Shown piece after piece: positions 33,068 through 41,662 of a stretch of DNA of 64,000 nt. This stretch comes from JBNRMW01 sp050309795. GTDB taxonomy: Bacteria; Bacillota_I; Bacilli_A; Erysipelotrichales; Erysipelotrichaceae. Where the stretch lies: the NCBI GenBank assembly GCA_050309795.1, contig JBNRMW010000026.1, positions 20,543 through 84,542 of the forward strand, read 5' to 3'. The position numbers were made by a program, and so were the translations under genes. Position 1 is the first letter of the stretch, and the number at the start of each line of letters is the position of its first letter. A model generated the notes under the pieces. That model did not search any database, was not told the DNA's origin, and saw only the letters and a program-made list of their open reading frames with translations.

Positions 33068-33107
33068 TTTGCTAATTGATATGAAGAAACACGAATTATT
33101 GAAAATT

Positions 33108-33133
33108 TGAAGCGTTTTCGTAAAGCGTTTACA
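33108..33133. promoter_or_regulatory. Tandem cre-like sites upstream of ppdK
   Basis: TGAAGCGTTTTCG (33108-33120) and GTAAAGCGTTTACA (33120-33133) both resemble the CcpA cre consensus and abut each other, about one helical turn apart. They sit upstream of the ppdK -35, a position where CcpA can activate. The rest of the ~370-bp gap (33134-33319) shows no gene. Confidence 0.65.
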
Positions 33134-33319
33134 AATCATATGGATTCTAACCAACATCTACGAAGAACCTTTCTATCCAGCGCCTTTTAAAGGCAGTCGT
33201 TCATTCAATAACAAAAATTCAGCTACCGCATAATTATCGATATATAACGACTCAATATCCAATAACAAAAACCTTTATGTTGTAACCCGACGAACAACCA
33301 ACCATTCGAAATAGGATAA

Positions 33320-33328
33320 TGATATAAT
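33320..33328 (+). promoter_or_regulatory. Extended -10 promoter of the dehydrogenase gene
   Basis: TGATATAAT (TGn-TATAAT) lies 29 bp before ATG 33358, with no clear -35. Confidence 0.55.
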
Positions 33329-33357
33329 TTAGACACCAAACAAGGAGGAATGAATAT

Positions 33358-34209
33358 ATGAAAATAGCTTGGATAGGAACCGGTGTCATGGGTGCCCCCA
33401 TGGCCTCCCATCTCGCCACTGCCGGCCACGACGTCACGGTATATAACCGAACCTTCGAAAAGGCCCAAAAACTAGAACCATTATGTACCGCTGTACGCAC
33501 CATAAAAGAAGCCGTCCATGAAGCAGACGTCGTCTTTACCATTGTCGGCTATCCCAAAGATGTTGAGAATGTCTACTTTGGAGAAGATGGAATCATTCAA
33601 AACGTCCAACCAAAAACCATCATCGTCGACATGACCACCTCGTCGCCAGAACTCGCCGTTCAAATTTATGAGGAAGCCAAAAAACACGACGTCTATGCCC
33701 TCGATGCCCCAGTGACTGGTGGCGATTTAGGGGCCATTAACGCGACCCTAAGTATTATGGTCGGAGGGGATCAAGCCCCATATGAAAAGGTTTTCCCACT
33801 GCTTGAAAAAATGGGTAAAGTCATCACCTATATGGGTGCCCCAGGAAATGGTCAAAACATGAAACTCGCAAATCAAGTATGCATTGCTGGAGCCATTGCC
33901 TCCACAGCAGAAGCCTTAACCTTTGCGAAATCGAAAAACATTCAACCCGAAGACTTCTTTAGTGTCATTAACAACGGCTCTGCCGCCTCTTGGCAAGCCG
34001 CCAACAACGGTCCAAAAATGGTCTCACGCGATTTTGATCCAGGGTTCTTTATAAAACATTTTGTCAAAGATTTACAACTAGCCGTCGATAATGCCGAAAA
34101 CCAACACTATGGTTTAACGGAGATGATTTTAAATCAATATCGCCACTTAATCGATCAAGGCGATGGCGACTTAGGTACTCAAGCCATTATCAAATTCTAC
34201 GAAGAGTAA
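33358..34209 (+). CDS. Beta-hydroxyacid dehydrogenase (3-hydroxyisobutyrate/tartronate-semialdehyde reductase type)
   Basis: This 283-residue NAD(P)-dependent dehydrogenase has the dinucleotide fold at the very N-terminus (IAWIGTGVMGAPMASHL), the substrate-binding DAPVTGGDLGA segment and the catalytic lysine in GNGQNMKLANQ, all signatures of the family. The C-terminal helical domain has the FIKHFVKDL segment. AAGGAGGAATG precedes the ATG. It is transcribed alone between an extended -10 promoter and a strong terminator. The substrate (hydroxyisobutyrate, glycerate or a short-chain semialdehyde) cannot be decided here. Confidence 0.9.
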   Translation: MKIAWIGTGVMGAPMASHLATAGHDVTVYNRTFEKAQKLEPLCTAVRTIKEAVHEADVVFTIVGYPKDVENVYFGEDGIIQNVQPKTIIVDMTTSSPELAVQIYEEAKKHDVYALDAPVTGGDLGAINATLSIMVGGDQAPYEKVFPLLEKMGKVITYMGAPGNGQNMKLANQVCIAGAIASTAEALTFAKSKNIQPEDFFSVINNGSAASWQAANNGPKMVSRDFDPGFFIKHFVKDLQLAVDNAENQHYGLTEMILNQYRHLIDQGDGDLGTQAIIKFYEE

Positions 34210-34224
34210 TCATCAATCCCATTC

Positions 34225-34261
34225 AAAAAGTCTATGGACACCGTGCCCATAGACTTTTTTT
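34225..34261. terminator. Bidirectional terminator
   Basis: A 13-bp stem AAAAAGTCTATGG / CCATAGACTTTTT (one bulged C) between the convergent dehydrogenase and ptsI genes has T-runs on both strands. Confidence 0.9.
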
Positions 34262-34283
34262 GTATCTATACTCTTTAAACTTT

Positions 34284-35990
34284 TTATTTATTGAAATGTG
34301 CTTCAACCAGGGCGGCTACTTCATCGCGCGTGCCCATGTCGAGGGCTTTTTGAGCAAGTTCTTGCATCTCTGGAAGGGTTGCTTCGCGGATAATTTTACG
34401 TGTTTGTAAAATCGACGTCGCCGAGACGGAGAACTCATCCAAGCCTAAGCCTAGTAGAACAGGAACCGCCATCGGATCGGCAGCCATTTCCCCACACATG
34501 CCAACCCATTTCCCATGTTTATGGGCACCATCAATCGTCATCTTAATAAGTCTTAAAATCGATGGATTCAATTCTTGATAGAGATAGGAAACTTGTTGAT
34601 TCATGCGGTCCGCAGCCATTGTATATTGAATTAAATCGTTCGTTCCAATACTGAAGAAATCTACTTCTTGAGCAAATTTCTCAGCTAAGACCGCAGCTGC
34701 TGGAATTTCAACCATAATACCAACTTCTAAGTTGTCGTTCACTTGATGACCTTCGTCTAAAAGGTTTGCGCGTTCTTCATCTAAAAGCGCTTTAGCGTCT
34801 CTAAACTCCTGCAAGGTCGCAATCATTGGGAACATGATTCCTAAACGACCATGAACACTTGCCCGAAGTAGAGCACGAAGCTGCGTTCTGAAAATCTCTG
34901 GTTTACCTAAACATAAACGAACCGCTCTAAATCCTAAGAAAGGATTTAGTTCTTCTGGTAATTCAAAATAATCTAATTTCTTATCGCCACCAATGTCTAA
35001 AGTCCGAATGATGACTTGTTTACCATCCATGTTTTCAAGCACTTCTTTATACGCTTGATATTGCTCTTCTTCTGTTGGGAAATCTTTAGCATCCATATAC
35101 AAGAACTCGGTACGATAAAGACCAATCGCTTCGCCACCATAATTGATGACCCCTTGAGCATCGGTGGTGTTCCCAATATTTCCAGCAACAATGACCTCAT
35201 GACCATCCAAGGTCACGCTTGGCTCATTGACTAAGACTTTTAAAGTCTCACGATAGGCTTCATGTTCTGCTTTTTTCTGACGATAGGTTGTTATTTCTTC
35301 TTCTGTTGGATGTAAAATAACTTTACCTTCCATCGCATCTAAGATAATGTGTTGACCATGTTTAATATTTTTAAGAATACCGGTACAACCGACCACAGCA
35401 GGGATTTCTAAGCTCCGCGCCATAATAGCTGAATGGGACGTCCGACCACCAATCTCCGTCGCGAACCCTAGGGTTAATGCTTTATTTAATTGAGCCGTAT
35501 CGCTTGGCGTTAAATCCTCCGCAACGATAATAACTTCTTCATTAATCAAACTCAAGTTGGGAATGGTTTCTCCAACAGCATGTGCTAACAGACGGTAACT
35601 CACGTCGCGAATGTCGGCTGCACGTTCTTTGAAGTACGCATCGTCCATGTTTTCAAACATCGAAACAAACATACCACTGACTTGTTCAATAGCAGCTGCC
35701 GCATTGTGTTCCCCTGATTGAACCATTTCCTTCACTTGTCCTAAAAACTCTGGGTCTCCTAAGACTGCTAAGTGCGCATCAAAGATGGCGACTTCGTCTT
35801 CCGACAAGGTCTTTGAAGCAACTTCTTTTATTTTTTCAATATCGACTCTGGTAGCTTCGCTCGCATTTTCGAGTAGTGCTAATTCCTCATCGACACTCTT
35901 TATATCCTTTGGGACTTGTAAGTCCGGCTTTTCTAAAAGATAAACCTTAGCTATGGCGATTCCACTAGAAGCAGCAATTCCTTTAATCAT
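34284..35990 (-). CDS. ptsI: PTS enzyme I (PEP-protein phosphotransferase)
   Basis: It takes phosphate from PEP and passes it to HPr, powering every PTS in the cell. The 568-residue protein has the phospho-histidine in GGRTSHSAIMAR (His186), the PEP-binding barrel with LYRTEFLYM, and the active-site GMCGEMA segment. Length matches the family. Unusually ptsH is not directly upstream; the gene has its own promoter and is followed by a terminator, so HPr must be encoded elsewhere. AGGAGGATAAT precedes ATG 35990. Confidence 0.97.
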   Translation of the reverse strand: MIKGIAASSGIAIAKVYLLEKPDLQVPKDIKSVDEELALLENASEATRVDIEKIKEVASKTLSEDEVAIFDAHLAVLGDPEFLGQVKEMVQSGEHNAAAAIEQVSGMFVSMFENMDDAYFKERAADIRDVSYRLLAHAVGETIPNLSLINEEVIIVAEDLTPSDTAQLNKALTLGFATEIGGRTSHSAIMARSLEIPAVVGCTGILKNIKHGQHIILDAMEGKVILHPTEEEITTYRQKKAEHEAYRETLKVLVNEPSVTLDGHEVIVAGNIGNTTDAQGVINYGGEAIGLYRTEFLYMDAKDFPTEEEQYQAYKEVLENMDGKQVIIRTLDIGGDKKLDYFELPEELNPFLGFRAVRLCLGKPEIFRTQLRALLRASVHGRLGIMFPMIATLQEFRDAKALLDEERANLLDEGHQVNDNLEVGIMVEIPAAAVLAEKFAQEVDFFSIGTNDLIQYTMAADRMNQQVSYLYQELNPSILRLIKMTIDGAHKHGKWVGMCGEMAADPMAVPVLLGLGLDEFSVSATSILQTRKIIREATLPEMQELAQKALDMGTRDEVAALVEAHFNK

Positions 35991-36015
35991 ATTATCCTCC
36001 TGTTTAATTTACTTA

Positions 36016-36044
36016 AGTATACCATCGACCCCAACATTCTTCAA
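36016..36044 (-). promoter_or_regulatory. Promoter of ptsI
   Basis: On the minus strand TTGAAG (36044-36039) and TATACT (36021-36016) are separated by 17 bp, 26 bp upstream of the start codon. Confidence 0.7.
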
Positions 36045-36133
36045 TTAGCAATTGTCTAAAACCAAGGTCCTCGTTTGATTCAAAAAAACCCAACATTGAA
36101 CCAACAAACGAAAATATATTTTAAAATCATCCT

Positions 36134-36162
36134 ATTAAAAGAGATGACTTTAAGATCATCCC
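36134..36162 (-). terminator. Terminator of the mgtC gene
   Basis: GGGATGA / TCTTAAAG / TCATCTC followed by TTTT on the minus strand, with one G-U pair, lies 20 bp after the stop. Confidence 0.6.
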
Positions 36163-36181
36163 TTTGTATTTTTTTTATTAT

Positions 36182-36853
36182 TTAGTTATAAACACTACAT
36201 TCAAAACTGATGAGTCCTTCGAAACTCCCCGCAATTTTTTGGAGTTGACGTACCGTCATGTCTTGAGGCATTTCAATGTCTAAGGTCAATTGTGTAAAGT
36301 TCTTATCAAAATTATGAACAATCCGTTCGTGAATGATGTGGATATCCAGTTCAACCAGCGTCCGTATAATATGGGTTGTCCGGATGTGATCTTTGTAACT
36401 GAGCTTAACGGTTGCTTCCCGGGGCTTTCTGATCTTAAAGATTTCTTTGTAAAAGAAATATTGGAAGGCGACCACCAATAAGGTTGCGACGGTCCCAATT
36501 AAATACATTCCAGCACCAAGGGCTAAAGCAATGGCGGCAGTCACCCAAAGACCCGCTGCCGTTGTTAAACCCCGAACAATGGTATCGCGCTTGACGAAAA
36601 TAACCCCAGCACCGATGAAACCGATTCCAGAAATGACTTGAGCCGCAATCCGAGACATATCCCCACCAGCCCCATCAAAAAATCCATATTTACTAACCAC
36701 CATGGCCATCGCCGACCCCAAAGCAACCAGCGCATGAGTCTTCATTCCAGCATCTTTATTGCGGTTTTCTCGTTCTAATCCAATCGCTACCCCAGCAATT
36801 AAAGAAGCAAAGAGACGAAAAATCAATTCTATTTTTAGTGTCATATCTAACAT
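36182..36853 (-). CDS. MgtC/SapB family membrane protein
   Basis: This 223-residue protein has about four N-terminal membrane helices with the family core AGVAIGLERENRNKDAGMKTHALVALG in outline (GLERE and KTHALV) and GIGFIGAG then GLTTAAGLWVTAAI. The C-terminal ~75 residues are a soluble ACT-like domain. MgtC proteins affect magnesium homeostasis and membrane energetics; the soluble-tail type is common in Gram-positives. GAGGAATAG precedes ATG 36853. It is a single-gene unit divergent from an ABC transporter operon. Confidence 0.92.
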   Translation of the reverse strand: MLDMTLKIELIFRLFASLIAGVAIGLERENRNKDAGMKTHALVALGSAMAMVVSKYGFFDGAGGDMSRIAAQVISGIGFIGAGVIFVKRDTIVRGLTTAAGLWVTAAIALALGAGMYLIGTVATLLVVAFQYFFYKEIFKIRKPREATVKLSYKDHIRTTHIIRTLVELDIHIIHERIVHNFDKNFTQLTLDIEMPQDMTVRQLQKIAGSFEGLISFECSVYN

Positions 36854-36947
36854 TTCTATTCCTCAGTTCCAAATCTTATCTAAATTACATTTTAGCATGT
36901 AAACTGAATGGAGTTCAAGAAGACGATTTGTTGATTTAAGTCAAACC

Positions 36948-36997
36948 TTGCTAATTAAGCACTGTTCAATTATAATTATGGTGTAAGGGTTTACACC
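36948..36997 (+). promoter_or_regulatory. ABC-transporter promoter with operator palindrome
   Basis: TTGCTA (36948-36953), a 17-bp spacer and TATAAT (36971-36976) form the promoter. GGTGTAA-GGGT-TTACACC (36980-36997) is a perfect 7-4-7 inverted repeat right at the expected start site, as for a repressor. Confidence 0.7.
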
Positions 36998-37016
36998 CTT
37001 AGAAAAAGGAGGAAGT

Positions 37017-38042
37017 ATGAAGAAGAATTTATTTAAAATTCTAGCAGCACTAATCACAGTTCTCTTACTTGTTTCTTGTGGCACACCAGGCACAAGTAGT
37101 GGTAAAGAACTCGTTGTTTATTCACCAAACTCAGATGGTGAAATTGAAGGCTTACTAAACTATTGGGCAGAGAAAAATAACGTAACTGTCAAGCTCCAAA
37201 ACTTAGGAAGCGGAGAAGCGTACAAACGTTTAGATGGCGAAAAGAACAATCCACAAGCCGACGTTATGTTTGGTGGATTAAACCTTGGTTGGTATAACCA
37301 ATATCCAGATATCTTTGAAGAGTACGTTGCAGAAGGTAATGACAAGTTACCTGAAATGTACCAAAATCCAAATGGCTACATTACCTCGTACTTATTATCG
37401 GGATCAAACTTACTAGTCAATACGGAATTAGCCGCAGAATTGAATTTAGAAATTAAAGGCTATGCTGATTTATTAGACCCAGCCCTTAAAGGAAAAATTG
37501 CTTCTGCTGACCCAACAGCTTCAAGTAGTGCCTACGCACAATTAACAAACATTCTACTCGCAATGGGTGGTTATGAAAGTGACGAAGCTTGGGACTATGT
37601 TTCTAAACTCATCGTTCAACTCGATGGCAAGTTTACCTCTGGATCTTCTGGAGTTTACAATGGAGTTAAAGATGGTGAATACGTGGTTGGATTAACATAC
37701 GAAGACCCATCCGTTGAATTATTAGCTTCTGGAGCAACCAATGTTGAAGTCGTTTATCCTGAAGAAGGCGCCGTATGGTTACCTGCAGCTTCCGGTTTAG
37801 TTAAAGGCGGTCCAAACCCAGAAGTCGCCAAAGAATTCTTAGACTGGCTCATTTCCGACGAAGCTCAAACCATTATCGGTGGAATGACCGTTCGTCCGGT
37901 TAACCCAGATGTTGAATTAACCAATGAATTTATGAAACCTTTCAACGAAATTAAAGTTTTAGAAGAAGACATGGAATATACTCTAGGACAAAAAGACAAA
38001 ATTCTAGAGCGTTGGACTAAGACATTAGTCGAATCACAATAA
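37017..38042 (+). CDS. ABC transporter substrate-binding lipoprotein (iron / sugar-phosphate / phosphonate class)
   Basis: This 341-residue exported lipoprotein has signal peptide ILAALITVLLLVSC with the lipid-modified Cys at residue 21. The mature part is a cluster D binding protein: ELVVYSPNSDGEI, DVMFGGLNLG and YEDPSVELL segments are like FutA/AfuA/2-aminoethylphosphonate-binding proteins. Lack of a tyrosine-rich iron site in the visible motifs, and the GGL segment, leave hexose-phosphate or phosphonate transport possible. AAAGGAGGAAG precedes ATG 37017. It is first in a three-gene operon with ATPase and fused permease. Confidence 0.88.
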   Translation: MKKNLFKILAALITVLLLVSCGTPGTSSGKELVVYSPNSDGEIEGLLNYWAEKNNVTVKLQNLGSGEAYKRLDGEKNNPQADVMFGGLNLGWYNQYPDIFEEYVAEGNDKLPEMYQNPNGYITSYLLSGSNLLVNTELAAELNLEIKGYADLLDPALKGKIASADPTASSSAYAQLTNILLAMGGYESDEAWDYVSKLIVQLDGKFTSGSSGVYNGVKDGEYVVGLTYEDPSVELLASGATNVEVVYPEEGAVWLPAASGLVKGGPNPEVAKEFLDWLISDEAQTIIGGMTVRPVNPDVELTNEFMKPFNEIKVLEEDMEYTLGQKDKILERWTKTLVESQ

Positions 38043-38064
38043 GTTAAACGAAGAGGAGATATTT

Positions 38065-39183
38065 ATGAGTGTAGTCATCACCATTGACAACGCCGTTAAA
38101 CGTTACGGAGATGTTACCGTAATTAAAAATTTATCTCTGCGAATCAAGGAGGGTGAGTTCTTCACCCTCCTTGGTCCATCTGGATGTGGAAAAACCACAT
38201 TATTACGGATGATCGCAGGGTTCAATACCATCGAAAGCGGAGAATTTTATTTTAATGATTTAAAAATCAATGACCTAGATCCAGCCAAACGAGAAATCGG
38301 GATGGTTTTCCAAAACTATGCTATTTTCCCACATTTAAGCGTGAAAGATAATGTGGCCTTTGGACTAAAAAATCGAAAAGTACCTAAAGATGAAATCGAC
38401 CAACGAGCAAACCAATTCATGGAATTAATGCATATTAAAGAATATGCGGATCGCTTACCGGAAAGACTCTCCGGGGGTCAACAACAACGGGTCGCTTTAG
38501 CTCGGGCTTTAGTTATCAAACCTAAAGTCTTATTAATGGATGAACCTTTATCCAACTTAGATGCCAAACTACGGGTTGAAATGAGAACTACCATCAAAGA
38601 CCTTCAACATAGCGTCGGTATAACGACCGTCTATGTTACCCATGACCAAGAAGAAGCCATGGCGGTTTCTGATCGCATCGCGGTTATGGACGAAGGCGTC
38701 ATACAACATGTAGGCACACCAAAAAATATTTATCAAAGACCAAGTAATTTATTTGTCGCCTCCTTTATCGGTCTAACCAATTTAATAGATGGTGAATTAA
38801 TCATTGAAAACAATCAAGCCTTAGTGGCTGTAGGAAATAACGTTCTCTGGCCAATGGAAACGATTGATGCTCAAAAACATGAAGCTCAACCCGTCATTAT
38901 TTCCGTTCGACCAGAAGAATTCTTCATAACAGACGAAGTACGAAACACCTTAAAAGGCACCGTCAAATCGTCCGTATTCTTAGGTCTAAACACCCATTAC
39001 GTGGTAGAACTAGACCTTGGAAAAGAAATTGAAATCATCCAGGAATCCGAAATAGAGTTAATCATTCCTGAAGGAACCCACATCAATGTCGGTGTTAAAT
39101 TAGAAAAGATAAATGTTTTCAATAAGGAAGGACGCACCAACCTCGTTGAAGGGGTACAAAACGATTTAGAAGGAAGTCATTAA
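38065..39183 (+). CDS. ABC transporter ATP-binding protein (FbpC/PotA type)
   Basis: This 372-residue ATPase powers the transporter. Walker A GPSGCGKTT, Q-loop FQNYAIFPH, signature LSGGQQQRVALARAL, Walker B VLLMDEP and the switch His in VYVTHDQEEA are complete. The C-terminal ~130 residues form the TOBE-type regulatory domain typical of the iron/polyamine/phosphonate class. GAGGAGATATTT precedes the ATG. It ends 2 bp before the permease start. Confidence 0.95.
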   Translation: MSVVITIDNAVKRYGDVTVIKNLSLRIKEGEFFTLLGPSGCGKTTLLRMIAGFNTIESGEFYFNDLKINDLDPAKREIGMVFQNYAIFPHLSVKDNVAFGLKNRKVPKDEIDQRANQFMELMHIKEYADRLPERLSGGQQQRVALARALVIKPKVLLMDEPLSNLDAKLRVEMRTTIKDLQHSVGITTVYVTHDQEEAMAVSDRIAVMDEGVIQHVGTPKNIYQRPSNLFVASFIGLTNLIDGELIIENNQALVAVGNNVLWPMETIDAQKHEAQPVIISVRPEEFFITDEVRNTLKGTVKSSVFLGLNTHYVVELDLGKEIEIIQESEIELIIPEGTHINVGVKLEKINVFNKEGRTNLVEGVQNDLEGSH

Positions 39184-39184
39184 T

Positions 39185-40837
39185 ATGAACAGAATTAATC
39201 GACGTCGAGATATCTGGTCTTTATTTTCCATCGTTATTCTTGTCCTTTATATTATTTTCCTCATTTACCCAATGGGTCGTATGTTCAAAGAATCCATTGT
39301 CCTGCCTGACGGGTCCTTTGGTTTAGATTATTTTGCCCGTTTCTTAGGACAGCGATATTACAATATTACCTTATGGAATAGTACCCAGGTCACCGTAGTT
39401 GTAACGATTTTAACCATGTTATTAGGTGTTCCGTTTGCTTATTTCTATACGATGTATGAGCTCAAAGGAGCCCGTATTCTACAAGTACTCGCTATTCTGT
39501 GTAGTATGTCGCCACCATTTATTGGCGCTTATGCTTGGATTCAACTCTTTGGACGTTCGGGAACGGTAACCACCTTCTTGTCCAATACCTTTGGCATAAC
39601 GTTACCTTCTATTTATGGATTCAATGGCATTGTCATTGTTATTACCTTACAGCTCTTTCCACTTGTCTTCTTATACATGGTTGGAGCGTTGAGAAACATT
39701 GATAATAGTTTAATTGAAGCTGCTGAAAACCTCGGTTTGTCTGGCTATAAACGTTTCTTTAAAATTATTATCCCCTTAACGATGCCAACGGTATTAGCCG
39801 CTGCCTTACTCGTCTTTATGCGGGCCTTCGCAGACTTTGGTACACCGTTACTTATTGGGGAAGGGTTCCGCGTTTTCCCTGTTGAAATCTATCGTCAGTA
39901 TTTAGGAGAAACCTCCACAAACAATAACTTTGCGGCGGCGATTTCTATTATTGGGGTCATTATTACTGCTGTGTTCTTCTTGATTCAAAAATGGACCGCG
40001 GATCGTCATAAATTTACAATGAGCGCGATGAATTCCGTTGAACGCAAGAAACCAAAACCAATTCCAGGTTTATTGATGCATATCTATTGTTACGGACTAG
40101 TGGGCTTGGCTTTCATGCCTCAGCTGGTGGTCTTATATCAATCATTTAGAAAAACGTCTGGAAAATTGTTTGTTGAAGGCTATACTTTCGAAAACTATTC
40201 CCAGGCCATGAAAAACATGTGGCAAGCCATTCCAAATACCTTAATCATTGGTTTAATTGCTTTAGTCATCATCGTTTTACTTGCCATTATCGTCGCCTAT
40301 TTGGTCGTTCGACGTTCAAATATAACGAACCAAGCGATCGATACTATTTCGATGCTTCCGTATATTTTACCTGGCGCTGTCGTTGGTATTGCTTTATTAA
40401 TTGCCTTCTCGGATGGACCATTAATCTTAACGGGAACCTCGGCTATCATGGTTATTGCCTTATGTATCCGGCGTTTACCATATACGGTTCGTTCGTCCGT
40501 GGCTATCTTACAACAGATTCCAATGTCGATTGAAGAAGCCGCCATTTCCTTGGGCACCTCAAAAATGAAGACGTTCTTCACCATCACGGTACCAATGATG
40601 TCCAAAGGAATTTTATCGGGAGCCATTTTATCTTGGGTTACCATTATTACAGAATTATCGACGGGGATTATTTTATATAACACCTCCACGATCACGTTAA
40701 CGCTAGCGATTTATACCTACGTCACCCGTGGGAACTACGGAATTGCTTCTGCGCTGGCGACCATTCTCTTATTCTTTACGACCGTCTCTTTATTCTTATT
40801 TATGAAAGTGTCGAAAGGAAGGGAATTCGAATTCTAA
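39185..40837 (+). CDS. ABC transporter permease, two fused TMD halves (FbpB type)
   Basis: This 550-residue integral membrane protein is two BPD_transp_1 domains in one chain with about twelve helices. The coupling-helix motif EAAxxLGxSxxxxFxxIxxP appears twice: EAAENLGLSGYKRFF near residue 180 and EEAAISLGTSKMKTFF near residue 455. This fused form is typical of the ferric-iron and 2-aminoethylphosphonate/sugar-phosphate class. Start overlaps the ATPase region closely, so coupling is likely. A strong bidirectional terminator follows. Confidence 0.94.
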   Translation: MNRINRRRDIWSLFSIVILVLYIIFLIYPMGRMFKESIVLPDGSFGLDYFARFLGQRYYNITLWNSTQVTVVVTILTMLLGVPFAYFYTMYELKGARILQVLAILCSMSPPFIGAYAWIQLFGRSGTVTTFLSNTFGITLPSIYGFNGIVIVITLQLFPLVFLYMVGALRNIDNSLIEAAENLGLSGYKRFFKIIIPLTMPTVLAAALLVFMRAFADFGTPLLIGEGFRVFPVEIYRQYLGETSTNNNFAAAISIIGVIITAVFFLIQKWTADRHKFTMSAMNSVERKKPKPIPGLLMHIYCYGLVGLAFMPQLVVLYQSFRKTSGKLFVEGYTFENYSQAMKNMWQAIPNTLIIGLIALVIIVLLAIIVAYLVVRRSNITNQAIDTISMLPYILPGAVVGIALLIAFSDGPLILTGTSAIMVIALCIRRLPYTVRSSVAILQQIPMSIEEAAISLGTSKMKTFFTITVPMMSKGILSGAILSWVTIITELSTGIILYNTSTITLTLAIYTYVTRGNYGIASALATILLFFTTVSLFLFMKVSKGREFEF

Positions 40838-40856
40838 AGGAAACTACATAATACAT

Positions 40857-40889
40857 AAAAACCAGGATGTGTTAAAGTCCTGGTTTTTT
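40857..40889. terminator. Bidirectional terminator
   Basis: AAAACCAGGA / TGTGTTAAAG / TCCTGGTTTT with flanking A- and T-runs separates the ABC operon and the convergent PadR operon. Confidence 0.9.
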
Positions 40890-40892
40890 AAT

Positions 40893-41660
40893 TTATTCTG
40901 AGAAATCAATATTCACATTCCCATTACTAGTTTTTAAATCAATCGTTTTATGCCCTTGGCTCCCTGTTGGAACCCGACATTCACCATTACTGGTTTTACA
41001 GTCTATGCGATAGTCTTGAGCAGACCCTAAGAGACTCAGATAAATATCACCATTGCTTGATGTCGCCGATAATTGATTTCTAATGTCTATTTCTTTTAAT
41101 CGGATCCCACTATTACTTGTTTTCATTTGTACCCAATCCGCAACTTCAACCTTTTCTGCTTCAATCGAGCCATTACTTGTTTGAACGTCCAATGTCTTTG
41201 CATAAACTTCATGAAAGATGATTGGACCATTGGATGTTTTTGTGGATAGATCCTTTGTTTCCAGCTGTTCAATGACGATTGGTGCATTCGACGAAATAAT
41301 ATCTACTTCTAATATCCACGTTTCGGGAACATCAATCACTAAATCATAGCTTTTCGCATTAAAACTTAACGTCAATAATCGAAATGAAGTCGCTTTACGA
41401 ATAGATAACTCCCCACCTTTTTGTTCAATAGAATACTTTGATCGTTGATTCTCAACATATTTAACACTTAACTCATCTGCTTCCGTTGGTCGTAGATGAA
41501 CCTTCGTGTTGCTGTCTTTCACCACAAGCTTTGTGACCTGGTTTGCTACGTGCTGTTTTTCCTCATTTTTTAAATTTCCGGAAAACGCAAAGTCCAATCC
41601 CGCAATAATTAGTAACAACAAACCAATCGATCCTAGTAAGACGATGATTCTTCTATTCAC
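40893..41660 (-). CDS. DUF4097 beta-repeat membrane-anchored protein
   Basis: This 255-residue protein has an N-terminal membrane helix (about 5-28) and then an extracytoplasmic right-handed beta-repeat domain with recurring KTSNGxI / SSNGDI turns (at least six), matching the DUF4097/adhesin-like family. It is third in the PadR operon. Such proteins accompany HAAS-domain and PadR genes in many Bacillota and are thought to work in envelope stress. The molecular task is unknown. Confidence 0.88.
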   Translation of the reverse strand: MNRRIIVLLGSIGLLLLIIAGLDFAFSGNLKNEEKQHVANQVTKLVVKDSNTKVHLRPTEADELSVKYVENQRSKYSIEQKGGELSIRKATSFRLLTLSFNAKSYDLVIDVPETWILEVDIISSNAPIVIEQLETKDLSTKTSNGPIIFHEVYAKTLDVQTSNGSIEAEKVEVADWVQMKTSNSGIRLKEIDIRNQLSATSSNGDIYLSLLGSAQDYRIDCKTSNGECRVPTGSQGHKTIDLKTSNGNVNIDFSE

Positions 41661-41662
41661 GA

